Translations under genes and position numbers: made by a program
Shown here: piece by piece, positions 1-10,716 of the stretch
Numbering within the stretch: the stretch's first letter is position 1
Layout: every line of letters begins with the position of its first letter
Source of the DNA: Siphonodentalium dalli
Lineage: Eukaryota > Mollusca > Scaphopoda > Gadilida > Siphonodentaliidae
Direction of reading: 5' to 3'
DNA length: 64,000 nt
NCBI GenBank assembly: GCA_032622095.1
Contig: CP136067.1
Location: forward strand, 57,579,899 to 57,643,898
The notes under the pieces: generated by a model
The model's input: only the letters and a program-made list of their open reading frames with translations
What the model was told of the DNA's origin: nothing
Database searches by the model: none

Positions 1-654
1 ACGACTAATTCATATATATGTAAACATTAACGCAGACGACGTGATAATGATAGATATAATGATGATCATGAGAATGATGGTGTTGATGATGATGACAGAT
101 GAGAAAGATTAAACGCATTAATACCGCCACTGTATATGTATAATATTGCACTTAATTAACATGCACCTTGTATATATATGTACCCCACATATCTCTTTGT
201 AACATGTGAATTCATGTTGTATAGATAAATAAAGCATAGCATAGCACAGCAAAACAGAACCAAAGACTTTTGGACCATTGTTTGTGTTTACCTCAGGTAT
301 ATCCGCTTAGACATTACAGATCCATGGTCTGATTCGACATTCAATTAATCAAACAGAATATATGCAACAAATGAATGAATTTGAGCCTTGGACTAGTGCA
401 AAATACACTCATGTGCTATATGAACGATGCAAACAACATGTTAATTATAAAGAGAATGAGTTTATGACTTGAGAAAAAAGTCATCAGCTGCTGGCATTGT
501 GAAAATCCCCATCACTTGTATGTTGAAAACAAGTAAAAACAATCATTAATGGTTGATGGATGCAGATGGTTCTTTTAGAAATGTACTGCCTGACACCTCA
601 GCCCCCAAATTAAAAACATTGAACCATGATTGTGAGTTTTAACTATGTTTATAG
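1..654. other. Flank without recognisable gene
   Basis: AT-rich, with a GATGAT-rich stretch near 60-110. The stretch near 400-480 resembles one near 5405-5490, suggesting an old dispersed repeat. No coding signal seen. Confidence 0.5.
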
Positions 655-873
655 ATACAGTAATGCCCTGAGTAATCGACTCCTTAAACATAAGAGAATT
701 ATGGGTAACTTTTCAGAATTTAGTCGGAAATATGGCTTGTTTCCATTCATCGGAAAGCTCTCCCCGAGAGCTTTCCGATGAATGGCAACAAGCCATATTT
801 CCGACTAAATTCTGAAAAGTTACCCATAATTCTCTTATGTTTAAGGAGTCGATTACTTAGGGCATTACTGTAT
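655..873. mobile_element. Palindromic MITE, family TACAGTAATGCCC (full copy)
   Basis: Near-perfect inverted repeat of 219 bases beginning ATACAGTAATGCCCTGAGTA and ending with its complement, folding about GCTCTCCCCGAGAGC near 764. Copies at 3335-3551 (full), 1206-1313 (left half) and 57981-58112 (left arm mostly deleted). TA at both ends suggests TA target duplication. Confidence 0.88.
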
Positions 874-1205
874 GCAATGATATACAGAAGCAGGTCTTAT
901 GTCCATACCTAACTCATAGAAAAGACTCACATTTCTCAACAGATCTCACAATCAATAGTGCATTATCCAAGCGTCGGAGGAGACGAGAGACCATAAGGGA
1001 AGAATGCCAGCAAGTTGGAGACAAAACCTTCCAAGAGATTTGTGAATTTGACAGTATAGTAACAGGGAATCGGATGGTAATTTAATTATGTCACATTCTG
1101 TGTACTCCATTATTCAAGACATGAAAAAACAGTGTTCAGTGATCCTGCTATTATATGATGGTGTTAGTTCAAATGATATAGCTCCAAGTGCTGGTAGAAC
1201 GAACA

Positions 1206-1313
1206 TACCTTAATGTCCTAAATAATTGACTCCTTAATCACAGCAGAATTATGGGTAACTTTTCAGGATTTATTCAGAAATATGGCTTGTTGCCATTCAT
1301 CGCAAAGCTCTCA
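1206..1313. mobile_element. Half copy of the TACAGTAATGCCC palindromic MITE
   Basis: Matches only the left arm of the element at 655-873, stopping at the loop (AAAGCTCTCATT). A one-armed copy can arise when a hairpin breaks at its centre. Confidence 0.75.
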
Positions 1314-3334
1314 TTCTTATTAATAAAATTTAGTGGACGAGGTTAATAAATTTTGTATGAAATTGCAACAATTTTGAGATCCATTTTATCACATAATCAC
1401 ATTTTAGCAAGGAGCAACGATCTCCAAACAGCTGGGGTAAAAACAAAATATTAATTTCCTTATCACAACCAAAGAGGAATTAAAGACACCTTCAACAGAA
1501 AATATAGTTCCATTTTAAATGTCTTTTCGTGTTGACAAAATTGTTCAACCACCCTTATCACCCATGTTTATCTCAGTCAACAGTAAATAACCCAACACAA
1601 ATCGAATATCATAATTATATTCTAATTAACATAATAATAATTTTCGTTCCAGCATTGACATTATATGATAAATAACCATCTGATTAGATTGGACAATATC
1701 AACCTCTCTGTTACAGAACACCTCAGTGACTGTTTTTCTCATTTCAGTATGTTCAGATGGCTATGGATGCTGTCAATGACACTGTAGCAATCACAGAGAA
1801 GGATGAGGAACTGAGATTAGCAGCCATAGCACCTACCGCCTCAACAGCTTCCCAACTTCCCAGCTTCCTAACTATAGTGTTCATTTGTTTTCTTTTATGT
1901 GTATGAATATTCTCATATTATGTTTAGAGCGGAGCACCACTTTGGAGAAGGGCCTGACAACACTACATCATTTTCATTTATCAACAATTTGGACTAAAAG
2001 ATAAAGCAAGCATTGTATAATCCCTTAAACTTCCCTGCAATCCATGTTGGGCAAATGTGTGTAACCAACCTGGCTAGACTATATAGCAGAGAAAAGAAAA
2101 ACACATTTTGAAGACTTTATCATTCATTATAAAACATGATAATAAACCTACGAATCTGTGTGAATTTAAGTATATGATGGAAGAATGAGTATGTACAATT
2201 ACAGTACCAATATTGTAGGGTTCATTGTTGACTGGACACTGGCTTTATGACATTTTCTCTGTATGTCATCCTAAAAGACCTGTACAATGATCTCCAAAAT
2301 TTTAGTAATGTCATGTAATAATTATCAACAGGAGACTGGGAAAAGTCCATAATTTCAGAAACTATGGATTTGAGGGAGGCCTTTTATTCTCCCCTAAGAA
2401 TTTTAGACATTGATGGATGTATAGATAGTTTTATTAATTCCACATATGACGGTTTGTGCTCCAAAATAATAATAAAACACCAAATAATTTTCGCTTTTGA
2501 ATTATTCCCGGTTTTGAAATATGTTGATAAATACCTGAACTATCTTTCTACGTGCATTATATGTCCCAAAAAGATGCATTAAGGTAAACAAAAGATTACA
2601 ACTTCTGAAATGGAATATCCCACTGAAATCCAAAATACATATTTATCTCGTTCAATGCTGAGCCCCCAGCAAATTACGTTGGCCACGTAAGTTGTTGATA
2701 CAAGTCCTCAAAGTTAAAGAATTGAATTAATTTTCTAAAAGATTATGCATCTTTTCCTTGAACTTTCTGCACATATTGGGGTATAACATAATAATGTTAA
2801 GTCAAAGAGATCAGTCAACAGGACCTTTGGTCACTCAGAGAATTTATCTACAATTTATTTTCATGAATAGAACATGTGGCTATTTATACACCATTACACT
2901 GTTCAGCTGATAAGCGTGTATGTTTTTGATTGAACATTAATATTTTATTAAATTACTGTTAAGTGAATTAGGTGTAACAATATATATATTTCTTGTGTTG
3001 TCTGGCAATAATAATAAAATGTTCCTCTCAATCGAGTTTCATATAAATTTTGTTGCTTTTAATATTGGAAGTGTTGATGAGAAAAGATAGAGCATCTTTA
3101 AGATCTTGGGGAAAGTTTTCATAGGCAGCCAGATAGATGAACCCTGTCTTAATTAGTATTATCAAGACACCAAGAACCTAAAAATCAATAGAGCAGTTTG
3201 GCAAAATTAGGTAAGCTATTAGGCCATAATATCAGTAGTTTGGCAAAATTAGGTAAGCGGATAGGAAGATATTAGGCCATAATATCATCAGTGGTATAGG
3301 CCAGTTTATGTAAATAAGTTGATTCATTGTGATC
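1314..3334. other. Flank with no supported gene
   Basis: AT-rich, no ORF with convincing coding character. A 50-base near-duplicate (CAGTTTGGCAAAATTAGGTA...) occurs twice in tandem at about 3193-3291. Confidence 0.5.
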
Positions 3335-3551
3335 TACAGTAATGCTCTAATTAATCGACCTCTTAACCAAAGCAGAATTATGGGTAACTTTTCAGGATTT
3401 AGTCGGAAATATGGCTTGTTGCCATTCATCGGAAAGCTCTCCCCGAGAGCTTTCCGATGAATGGCAACAAGCCATATTTCCGACTAAATCCTGAAAAGTT
3501 ACCCATAATTCTGCTTTGGTTAAGAGGTTGATTAATTAGAGCATTACTGTA
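3335..3551. mobile_element. Palindromic MITE, family TACAGTAATGCCC (full copy)
   Basis: Second full hairpin copy, starting TACAGTAATGCTCTAATTAA, with the same CTCTCCCCGAGAG loop as the 655 copy. Confidence 0.88.
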
Positions 3552-3702
3552 TACCACCAGACAATAATTTTTTCCATTCGAGAATTTATCTATAGGAGTC
3601 ATGCGTCAGCCCAATTTTGCTCATAGGTTTCAAAATAGAGATCATGCTTGATCTCCACAAATTATACTGATTTTACATTAGTTTATTTCCGTGTGTTTGA
3701 GC

Positions 3703-3762
3703 ACGTAAATAGCATAATTATACATGTACCGCACGTAAATAGCCTAATTATACATGTACCGC
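3703..3762. repeat. 30-base tandem duplication
   Basis: The phrase ACGTAAATAGC(A/C)TAATTA TACATGTACCGC occurs twice head to tail. Confidence 0.8.
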
Positions 3763-4740
3763 TAACAATACAATCCTCCTATCCGTGATAGCAAACCATC
3801 ATTTATCAAAACCACTCTTATTTTATTAAGAACAGTACAACATACAAAATTTAACAAAGTAAATATCATGATATATGTAAAATGTGGCAAGACATGTCCC
3901 TTATGGATAAGTTGAAAATGTATCATGGAAGACTATTCCTGGTGGTGCAATTGATTAGCCAATTTGTGGCAAAACGGCAATTTTGTGATAAAATGCATAA
4001 AAAAAATTAATAAACTGTAGAATTGTTTGTAAATATAAGAACTTGATGTTTGTTTTGAGCACAGCTGTGCAACTCATTGTATTCAACCTGCATGTAACTG
4101 CACAAACAAATGTCAAATGTATGTAATTGCAAATAACTGTTCTTATCTCAGTCTTATTATATTTATGCAACATAAACTAGTAAAAATCTTTAATTTATAT
4201 TTAATTTAAAATTTCACCAAGAAGACTCTATCTTCAAATAGAAAGTAAACAAGAGAGAATATGAAATATATCAATAAAAATCAGCAAAAATTTGTTCTGA
4301 GGATATGTCACCTGTTGCCTGAGTAAGTTGTTAAAACTTATATAGAACCACTGTCCACAATCAAAAATAGAATTTTATTTTGACTGGTTGTAAGAATTTA
4401 AATGGGATGCGCCAACTAATGATATATTCAAGATCTGATATAATATGAATCAGTGAAAAATATAAAAAAAATTGTAATTTCCACCTAACAGCAGACTGAG
4501 ATACATGTTATTTAATTTTTATTATACTCCTATGCTCGATTTCCATTGAAAACGCTGTTAATTAAAAATGGTAATGTCACTAGTGAATTATGTAATTTCT
4601 CGTGATGTCATTGACGTTACGTCGCTTACTGATCTAGACTGAATTTTCTATGGTTGATCTTTCTCCGCATTGGGACTTTTATGCATTAATTCTGGGTGTT
4701 TTAATCATATTTGGTGAACCAAATTGATGCTGAAGTGTAA

Positions 4741-4903
4741 TAAATAGAGTAATCAATTAGTTCCGAGAATTACATTAAATATTTCTCTCGAGGCAAGAAA
4801 CGTTTAGGTAAGAAACTTGTGCACGCACTCCTTTCTTACCGACGTCTCTCGCCTCTCGAGAATAATTTAATGTAATTCTTGGAACAAATTTATTACACTC
4901 TAT
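4741..4903. mobile_element. Imperfect palindromic MITE flanked by a ~50-base direct repeat
   Basis: Arms AATAGAGTAATCAATTAGTT... and ...ACAAATTTATTACACTCTAT pair around CTCGAGG/CCTCTCGAG. The phrase TGTAATTTCCA(C/A)CTAACAGCAGA and following bases occurs on both sides (about 4472-4522 and 4902-4953). Confidence 0.65.
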
Positions 4904-5049
4904 GTAATTTCCAACTAACAGCAGAATGAGATACAGGTTATTAAATTTTTCAAATATAGTGTACAAATAGGCAGTTATAAATAATGATTCCATTTGGCAG
5001 CACAAATCAATGAACAAGTCATGCAAATCCATTTTAAAGCTATAATAGC

Positions 5050-5072
5050 AGTGTGTGTGTGTGTGTGTGTGT
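5050..5072. repeat. (GT)n microsatellite
   Basis: About 11 GT units followed by GAGGGAGGGTGAG. Confidence 0.95.
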
Positions 5073-6054
5073 GAGGGAGGGTGAGTGTGTAAACCCAACT
5101 CTGTGAAGACATTCATATAGTAAAACAATATCCTCACAATGTTAACAATTTTTTCCCTTAAGCCGACGGAAATTTGTATTTTTTGATATTTTTTCTTCCG
5201 CACTAGGCGGAAATGATACTACGCATGCGTTACAAAGATTGCCGTTATTTCGTTAAAGGTACCCTCCGAGTTTGGATATATTTACGAAATAACGGGAGTC
5301 CTCACAACTACGGTATTGTTTGAATTTCTAAAGAAATGTACCCACAACGTATGTAATACAAACAAGGGTGTGTGTGTGTATATGCATTTGAGTCAGGGGT
5401 GAGTGAAAAATACATTCATTTACTCTAGGAACGATGTAAAAAACATGATAATTATAATGAAAATGAGTAAATGGCTGCAGCCTTTTACTCATTTTCATTA
5501 TAAATATCAGGTTGTTATATACGTGGTTCTTTGTGTAGGTGAGTGCATTTAACTCTCATTCTTGACTCATATTAATTCCTTTATTAGATATTTTCTGTTG
5601 AGCATAGTAGGAGATGGCTCCATGAATGGCTGGATTTAGGTACAGTCTCACTTTAAATATATTTATTAAAAAAATATTATTTTGACATATCATATTCTAA
5701 TTAGATGTATGGACACATATTCATTTGTTTTATTATTTAGGTACAGTTATCAGAGAAAATGACAAGTGTTGAAATATTTAGATATTTCTATGATAAAACA
5801 GCAAAATATTCCAATAGTCATACTTAGGCCATACACACTTAATAGTTCGTTTCTCAGGGATCGCCGCGTCCCCCAAAAACCTGCGCCTCCCCCTTATTTA
5901 TTGGCACCTATAAAACAAGTGCACCGCTAGGCGGAGGTAACGCCCCCGACTGTACAATCAGAGAAACTTTCTGGTTAAGCGCTATAAAAATGCCACATGT
6001 TGTTCTATATTAGCTTCAAATTTGGTCTGGTGCCACAAAAATAGAAGGAAAACT

Positions 6055-6496
6055 GAATTTTCTATAAAAAAAAATGAATTGTTTAAGTCGAAAAAAGGGT
6101 CATAACTCTCTCAAAAATTGAACCGAAATTTTACCTTGACCTGTACTGCGATATTGGTAATACACAAAAAAACGGGTTTTGCAAATAAACAATCCAAAAT
6201 CAAGTTATCATCTGGAAACAAAAAAAGTAGCAGAAAACTGAATTTTCTAAGTAAAAAAAGGGGCGTAACTCTGGAAAAAATGGGCGGACGAAACCACGGC
6301 TATGGGGAAATATTGTCCCCCCGGCTGGTCTATTGGCATACCAAAGATCAACTGCATTGAATTAGCGAAACCAAAGTTATGAGTTGAAACGTTCGTATGC
6401 CACAGAAAACTGAATTTTCTAAGTCCAAAAAGGGGCGTAACTCTGGAAAAAATTGGCGGACGAAACCGCAGTTATGGGGAAATCTTGTCCCCCCGG
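6055..6496. repeat. Tandem ~173-base units
   Basis: The phrase CAGAAAACTGAATTTTCTAA recurs at 6233 and 6402, each followed by GGGGCGTAACTCTGGAAAAA and GGGGAAAT(A/C)TTGTCCCCCCGG. The series continues at 8107, across the nested hAT insertion. Confidence 0.75.
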
Positions 6497-8106
6497 CAGG
6501 CTTGGGGCAATTACTTGTGAATGTAATTAATTACAATTACAATTACTTCAACATTTTTCAATTACAATTACAATTCCCATTACATATATTTCACAATGTA
6601 ATTAATTACAATTACAATTACTTTGAAATGTAATTCAATTACGATTACAATTACATTTCAGCACATCATTGAAGTAGGAACACTTTTTATTTATATAAAC
6701 TCTATTTGATAACAAAACATAAATTTAATACAAGCAAGATGAAATACACAGTGAAGCACACTTGGTACAGAGCAGCCAATGTACTGAGTCCAGTATAGGT
6801 GTTCGTAGAACTGAGCGAATCATGATTTATAGCTGGCAATTCCAGCATGTTGCATTGGCAGCTTGTAGTCGGGGTTGATCTTCTAGAAATAAGAATGATA
6901 TCAGAGAGTTATGAACTTTGCTAACTATCTTCAATGCTTTGGCATTCTTGACCGATGTTTTTGCATACTGAAAGATCCATGTAGGTTGTTGATCACTTGC
7001 TGATGGTGCTTGTGTGACTGTGGATTCATAGACATCATGATGCTTTCGCTATAAAATGAAAATAATAGAGTATTTTAGTAACACACATGTATCCATCATT
7101 TAATTATTAAGGGAATAAGACTATCTCAGTAAGTCATAGCAGACACACAGCCAGGCCAATTGTAAAGGACAATGAGATAATCAACACTCTGATTGTTAAT
7201 TAGAGTCATAAACTTAATTAGCCTTTGTGACCACCAGCTTACTGGTAACACAATGCCTCCAATAGACAGTGCTAATTGGGGGATTATTGAGGCAGATATT
7301 TGTTTCGACTTTGTCATTCAGTTGCAAATTAGAAGGGACAAGAAACAATGCATATACCAATACCACCATATGACTGAAGTTATATGTCAATGGAATTAAA
7401 CAAAACTAACACATAGAAATGGAAACTTACCTTCAGATGTGTCACAAAATTGGAGGTAACTTTTTTGGAACTGGATATTGTAGTTGGGCAAAGTTCGCAC
7501 TTCGCTTTCATAGGACACGATGTGTCTTTCTGCAAATTAAAATGCTGCCAGATTTTTTGTCGACATGTTGATAGCATTAGCAATGGTTGGTATGAATTTC
7601 TACCATAGCATATATACCATACCAGATGGAGATAATGAAACATGATCATAAGAGTGATATATTATAGTGATCTATTGTCAATTATTTGAAGTTGGTTTCT
7701 CATTGTATTTATCAAAACAAGCCTTCTACCTCAAAGGTTAACCAATGCTTAAGCAAACAAACAGGAGGTGTCAACAGAATTCACCATTGAGACACAGTGG
7801 ATAAAAACTCAGTGTTGTGACAGTGATAACCAGTCACCAGTCTTACACTTTGAAATTTGGAAAAAAACATTTGAAGAAACCATTGGATGAATCATGAAAG
7901 AGAACTTTGAGAAGAAACAAGTACCTGTGATTTTGAAGTAATTGAAATTAGACCCTAATTACAATTACAATTACATCCTAACCAATTACAATTGCAATTA
8001 CATGTAATTGAGAATAAACTCAATTACCAATTACATGCAATTACTTGAAAAAAATGTAATTAATTACAATCAATTACAATTACAAATTACAATTACCCCA
8101 TCCCTG
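6497..8106 (-). mobile_element. hAT-type transposon with 8-bp target duplication CCCCCCGG
   Basis: Flanked exactly by CCCCCCGG at 6489-6496 and 8107-8114, and inserted into the tandem repeat above. Ends read CAGGCTTGGGGCAATTAC and (complement) CAGGGATGGGGTAATTGTAA. Both ends carry long (AATTAC)n-like subterminal arrays (6516-6660 and 7951-8095). The interior encodes a two-exon BED-finger relic on the minus strand. An 8-bp duplication plus CAGGG-type ends plus a BED finger define the hAT superfamily. Confidence 0.88.
6833..7560 (-). pseudogene. hAT transposase relic with BED zinc finger
   Basis: First exon (about 7560 to 7431) encodes KIWQHFNLQKD, then KCELCPTTI and SNFVTHLK, followed by a perfect donor AAG|gtaagt. 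The next exon starts at 7048 after TTTATAG with RKHHDVYES. Joined, this gives the BED pattern W..F...C..C...H...H (HLK|RKHHD). Further on, after another candidate acceptor, INPDYKLPM resembles the P.YKLPS motif of hAT transposases. The catalytic core and dimerisation domain are missing, so it is a deletion derivative. Confidence 0.72.
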
Positions 8107-8179
8107 CCCCCCGGCTGGTCTATTAGCATACCAAAGATCAACTGAATTGAGTTAGCGAAACCAAAGTTATGAGTTGAAA

Positions 8180-8284
8180 TGTTCGTACGGACGGAAGGAC
8201 GGACGGAAGGACGGAAGGACGGACGGACGGACGGAAGGACGGACGGACGGAAGGACGGACGGACGGAAGGACGGACGGACGGAG
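8180..8284. repeat. (GGACGGAA)n-type tetranucleotide array
   Basis: About 100 bases of GGAC/GGAA tetramers. Both strands stay open through it, giving spurious RPSVRPS or GRTDGRT translations. Confidence 0.95.
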
Positions 8285-8499
8285 GGCTCCACTATATACC
8301 CCCAAATCTCCATCGGAGATCGGGGGCATAATAATAAATATATAAATACTGCATGTCCCGAACCGCCCCAGACCGATAACTTCGTCTTGAAACTTTACGC
8401 AAACTGCAAATCTATCCGGACTGCAAATCTATCCGGACTTTACATTCACAAACAAGGGCGGATAATTCTGACGAACTTCCTGTTTAAAATAATAACAAA

Positions 8500-9085
8500 A
8501 TGGCGACTTTGGTGAACATTTGTATCGTGCAGAATGCGTCGGAAGGCAAATGGACAATTATATCAGACAACAGATCAAAAACTGTTCCTCAAATGGCTGA
8601 TGATTTCATGTCCACGAAAGACATTGACGATGATTTTGACCTGGTTGTTTCAAAAACGAAAACGGGGGACTTTGATACAGTTGCAGGAGATATCAATTAT
8701 CATGATCATGATCATCAATCATCATGTTTTCTGAAGTCACGCAATTTTTCGGACGATAATTTCAAATTCGAGTGACCAATGAAGATGTACCAGAGAATAA
8801 ATCGGGAGAAGTAGTTGATGTATTCTCGGTGCTGATGACAAGTTGCAAGGAGGTGGTGTTGCCCAGTAGGCAGTAAGACAAATGTGAAAAACAAACGTAA
8901 CAAATTGTGCAATTCATTCATTGACTGGTTGAAAACAAAGTGGGCTTCCGAAAGGTTAGCGTTGACAGTGTGGGTCGGCAATATGTGGCTATTGTATGTA
9001 ATGCACTCTGGTTTGTGGATCAGCATTCAGCACTATTCCAAACTTCAAGATTTTTATGAAAGTCTGTGATTAATTAGAAAATAAA
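8500..9085 (+). pseudogene. Frameshifted ORF of unknown function with polyadenylation signal
   Basis: ATG at 8500 has a strong start context (ACAAAATGGCG). The first open segment (91 codons to 8775) is acidic, with a His-rich HDHDHQ run and no known domain. Near 8762-8770 a different frame takes over and reads VTNEDVPENKSGEVVDVFSV to a stop at 8874. A third frame then reads KNKRNKLCNSFIDWLKTKW to a stop at 9067. AATAAA lies at 9080-9085. The pattern fits a decayed gene with at least two frameshifts inside the 5824-9525 element. I do not recognise the family. Confidence 0.45.
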
Positions 9086-9267
9086 CCTTTTATTTCATAA
9101 ATTATTGTTGTGATTTAATATTATCAATTCATGTGTAGTCCAGTGGAACTCCTTCCAATAAAGCTTGATCTGGCTGGTGGTCACCCTGAGTTACATCAAA
9201 TTTCACCGATGTAGTTTCCACATCTTCTGCCATGAGTGAATAACTCAAACTGTTTCCTCTATACAAC

Positions 9268-9273
9268 TTTATT
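9268..9273 (-). promoter_or_regulatory. Possible polyadenylation signal (AATAAA, minus strand)
   Basis: A minus-strand AATAAA about 1.2 kb past the LRP4 stop codon. It lies inside a transposon-like stretch, so its use by LRP4 is doubtful; no better candidate is evident nearer the stop. Confidence 0.2.
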
Positions 9274-9702
9274 ACAAATCTAGATTATTAAGGGGATATA
9301 TGATGGTCAGCTTCCCTGCTTCAGTATATTGCCCATATCCAGTATTATTCCTCATATCCAGTATTATTCCTTAATATGGGACTCCGATAAATATTATATA
9401 TATAAATACCTGCCTCACCACAAAATTAATTTGAAAAAAATAATAAATATAAATAACTGCCTCCCTCATCACTTTGAAAAAAAAAATCCCTGAGAAACAA
9501 ACTATTAAGTTTATATGGCCTTATCTACTGTAGCTATAAATAGGATTTGATGACAGGCTTGATGACATTAATAAATGTTTACAGTATGGACGGCAAGCAA
9601 AATGAGGAGTGCATCTGGACATCGTCATTTCGTTGTAAATTTTACTTCCAAAGATGTATGGAGGGTCCCATACTTCAAGTTACAACAACATATATATGAT
9701 GT

Positions 9703-9955
9703 TTAACCCTTTGATGAAGGGAACTGTGCTGGTGCAGCATTAAAGATCATGTGCCAGTGCATACTCTTATATATGCGAGTCTCCCATAGGGGGCCTCGCA
9801 TATATACGAGCATGTACTGGCTTACAAGGTGAAGGTAAATATTGCATTCTTTTATATATGCGAGTCTACATATGGGCGACTCACATATATAAGAGAATGC
9901 ATTGGCACAGGGTTTTCGCAGAAATTTCAGGAAGCTCCAGTCATAGAAGGGTTAA
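9703..9955. mobile_element. TTAA-flanked MITE (TTAACCCTTTGATGAAGG family)
   Basis: TTAA at both ends, CCCTTTGATGAAGG against CATAGAAGGGTTAA. It contains two short hairpins of the CATTCTCTTATATATGCGAG type (9765-9815 and 9844-9902). TTAA target sites with CCCTTT ends are a piggyBac hallmark. Related copies: 13098-13368, 36327-36530. Confidence 0.8.
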
Positions 9956-10057
9956 AGTCTAACCTAACATCACAATTCCACTTGCCAAAAATCTTGGCTC
10001 AAACATGTTACTACGAACAAATTTACCTGGAACCCTGATTACATCTTCAAGTATAAT

Positions 10058-10311
10058 TTAACCCTTTCTTTACTGAATGGATTCTCTCATTAAGTTATAA
10101 AGTGTGCATTGGAATGGTCCATTATTTGTTTGGAGGGGTGTTCAGGAAAAATGAGCAGACGAGAAATTTGAAAGATAATCCAAGTACAGAAAAATTAATA
10201 GTCATTGGTAGGAAATTTTCAGATAAGATAATGGTGGTTTGTTGAACTTATTATCTGAACATTTCTTAAGGGAACTACTCGTCAATGAGCATTTAATAAA
10301 GAAAGGGTTAA
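10058..10311. mobile_element. TTAA-flanked MITE (TTAACCCTTTCTTTACTGAATGG family)
   Basis: TTAACCCTTTCTTTACTGAA at the left and TTTAATAAAGAAAGGGTTAA at the right, with an inner palindrome around GGTGGTTTGTTGAACTTATT. Related diverged copies lie at about 25253-25515, 24002-24080 and 28005-28071. Confidence 0.82.
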
Positions 10312-10512
10312 AGGTTAAAGACTGACCAACAGTTTGTAAACCCTGACAGTTTAAAAAAATACCTAAACTATCGATAACTATAACAAAACATTCCAGAAGA
10401 ATATCAGTTCATTCCCAGAAAAATAAATTCTGATCGACGAATCTCTCCTTCAGAATGAGAATAACTTAACATATCACAATAAACAGCCATTTACAGCCAA
10501 ATGAATCTTCTG

Positions 10513-10716
10513 TCACGTATCCACTTCCTTATATGGTATGTTCACTTTTAAGTTGGTGTATTCATTAGAATTGCGAGAATTGCTCGGCTTATAAATGTTT
10601 CGACCTTGTGAACACATCACTGGCGAGTCTGGATGCCCAGAATCCATCTGTTTAACTAGGGCAGCAGTTTCTAAATTGTTCGGTTTTAATTCTGCTGACA
10701 AACATGTTATTTTGTC
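10513..10716 (-). CDS. LRP4: LRP4 last coding exon
   Basis: Sixty-seven codons plus TGA at 10513-10515, entered after a polypyrimidine tract and CAG. It is Ser/Asn/Lys-rich: [20 protein letters not shown] near the start, [20 protein letters not shown] near the end, and a C terminus YKEVDT. The vertebrate C terminus (ESQV, a PDZ ligand) is absent and the tail is shorter (about 119 residues against about 158). Position after the NPTY exon and phase fit support it; sequence conservation is weak. Confidence 0.82.
   Translation of the reverse strand, partial: DKITCLSAELKPNNLETAALVKQMDSGHPDSPVMCSQGRNIYKPSNSRNSNEYTNLKVNIPYKEVDT

Larger units (their letters stand above)
5824..9525. mobile_element. 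3.7-kb element with ~38-base terminal inverted repeats, carrying a broken ORF
   Basis: Left end (TTAGGCCATACACACTTAAT, AGTTCGTTTCTCAGGGAT) is matched in inverse orientation by the right end near 9487-9525 (ATCCCTGAGAAACAAACTAT, TAAGTTTATATGGCCTTA). Between lie tandem 173-base units, a GGAC-type array, a nested hAT element with its own target duplication, and a frameshifted ORF. No transposase recognised, so the superfamily is unassigned. The two ends may belong to one old element or to two copies of a shorter repeat. Confidence 0.55.

Noticed and set aside
4775-5203. 142-codon minus-strand open frame
   Set aside because: It crosses a GT microsatellite and a palindromic MITE; no domain, no splice or codon support.
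8138-8515. Open frames through the GGAC array on both strands
   Set aside because: Tetranucleotide repeats keep several frames open; the RPSVRPS/GRTDGRT translations are artefacts.
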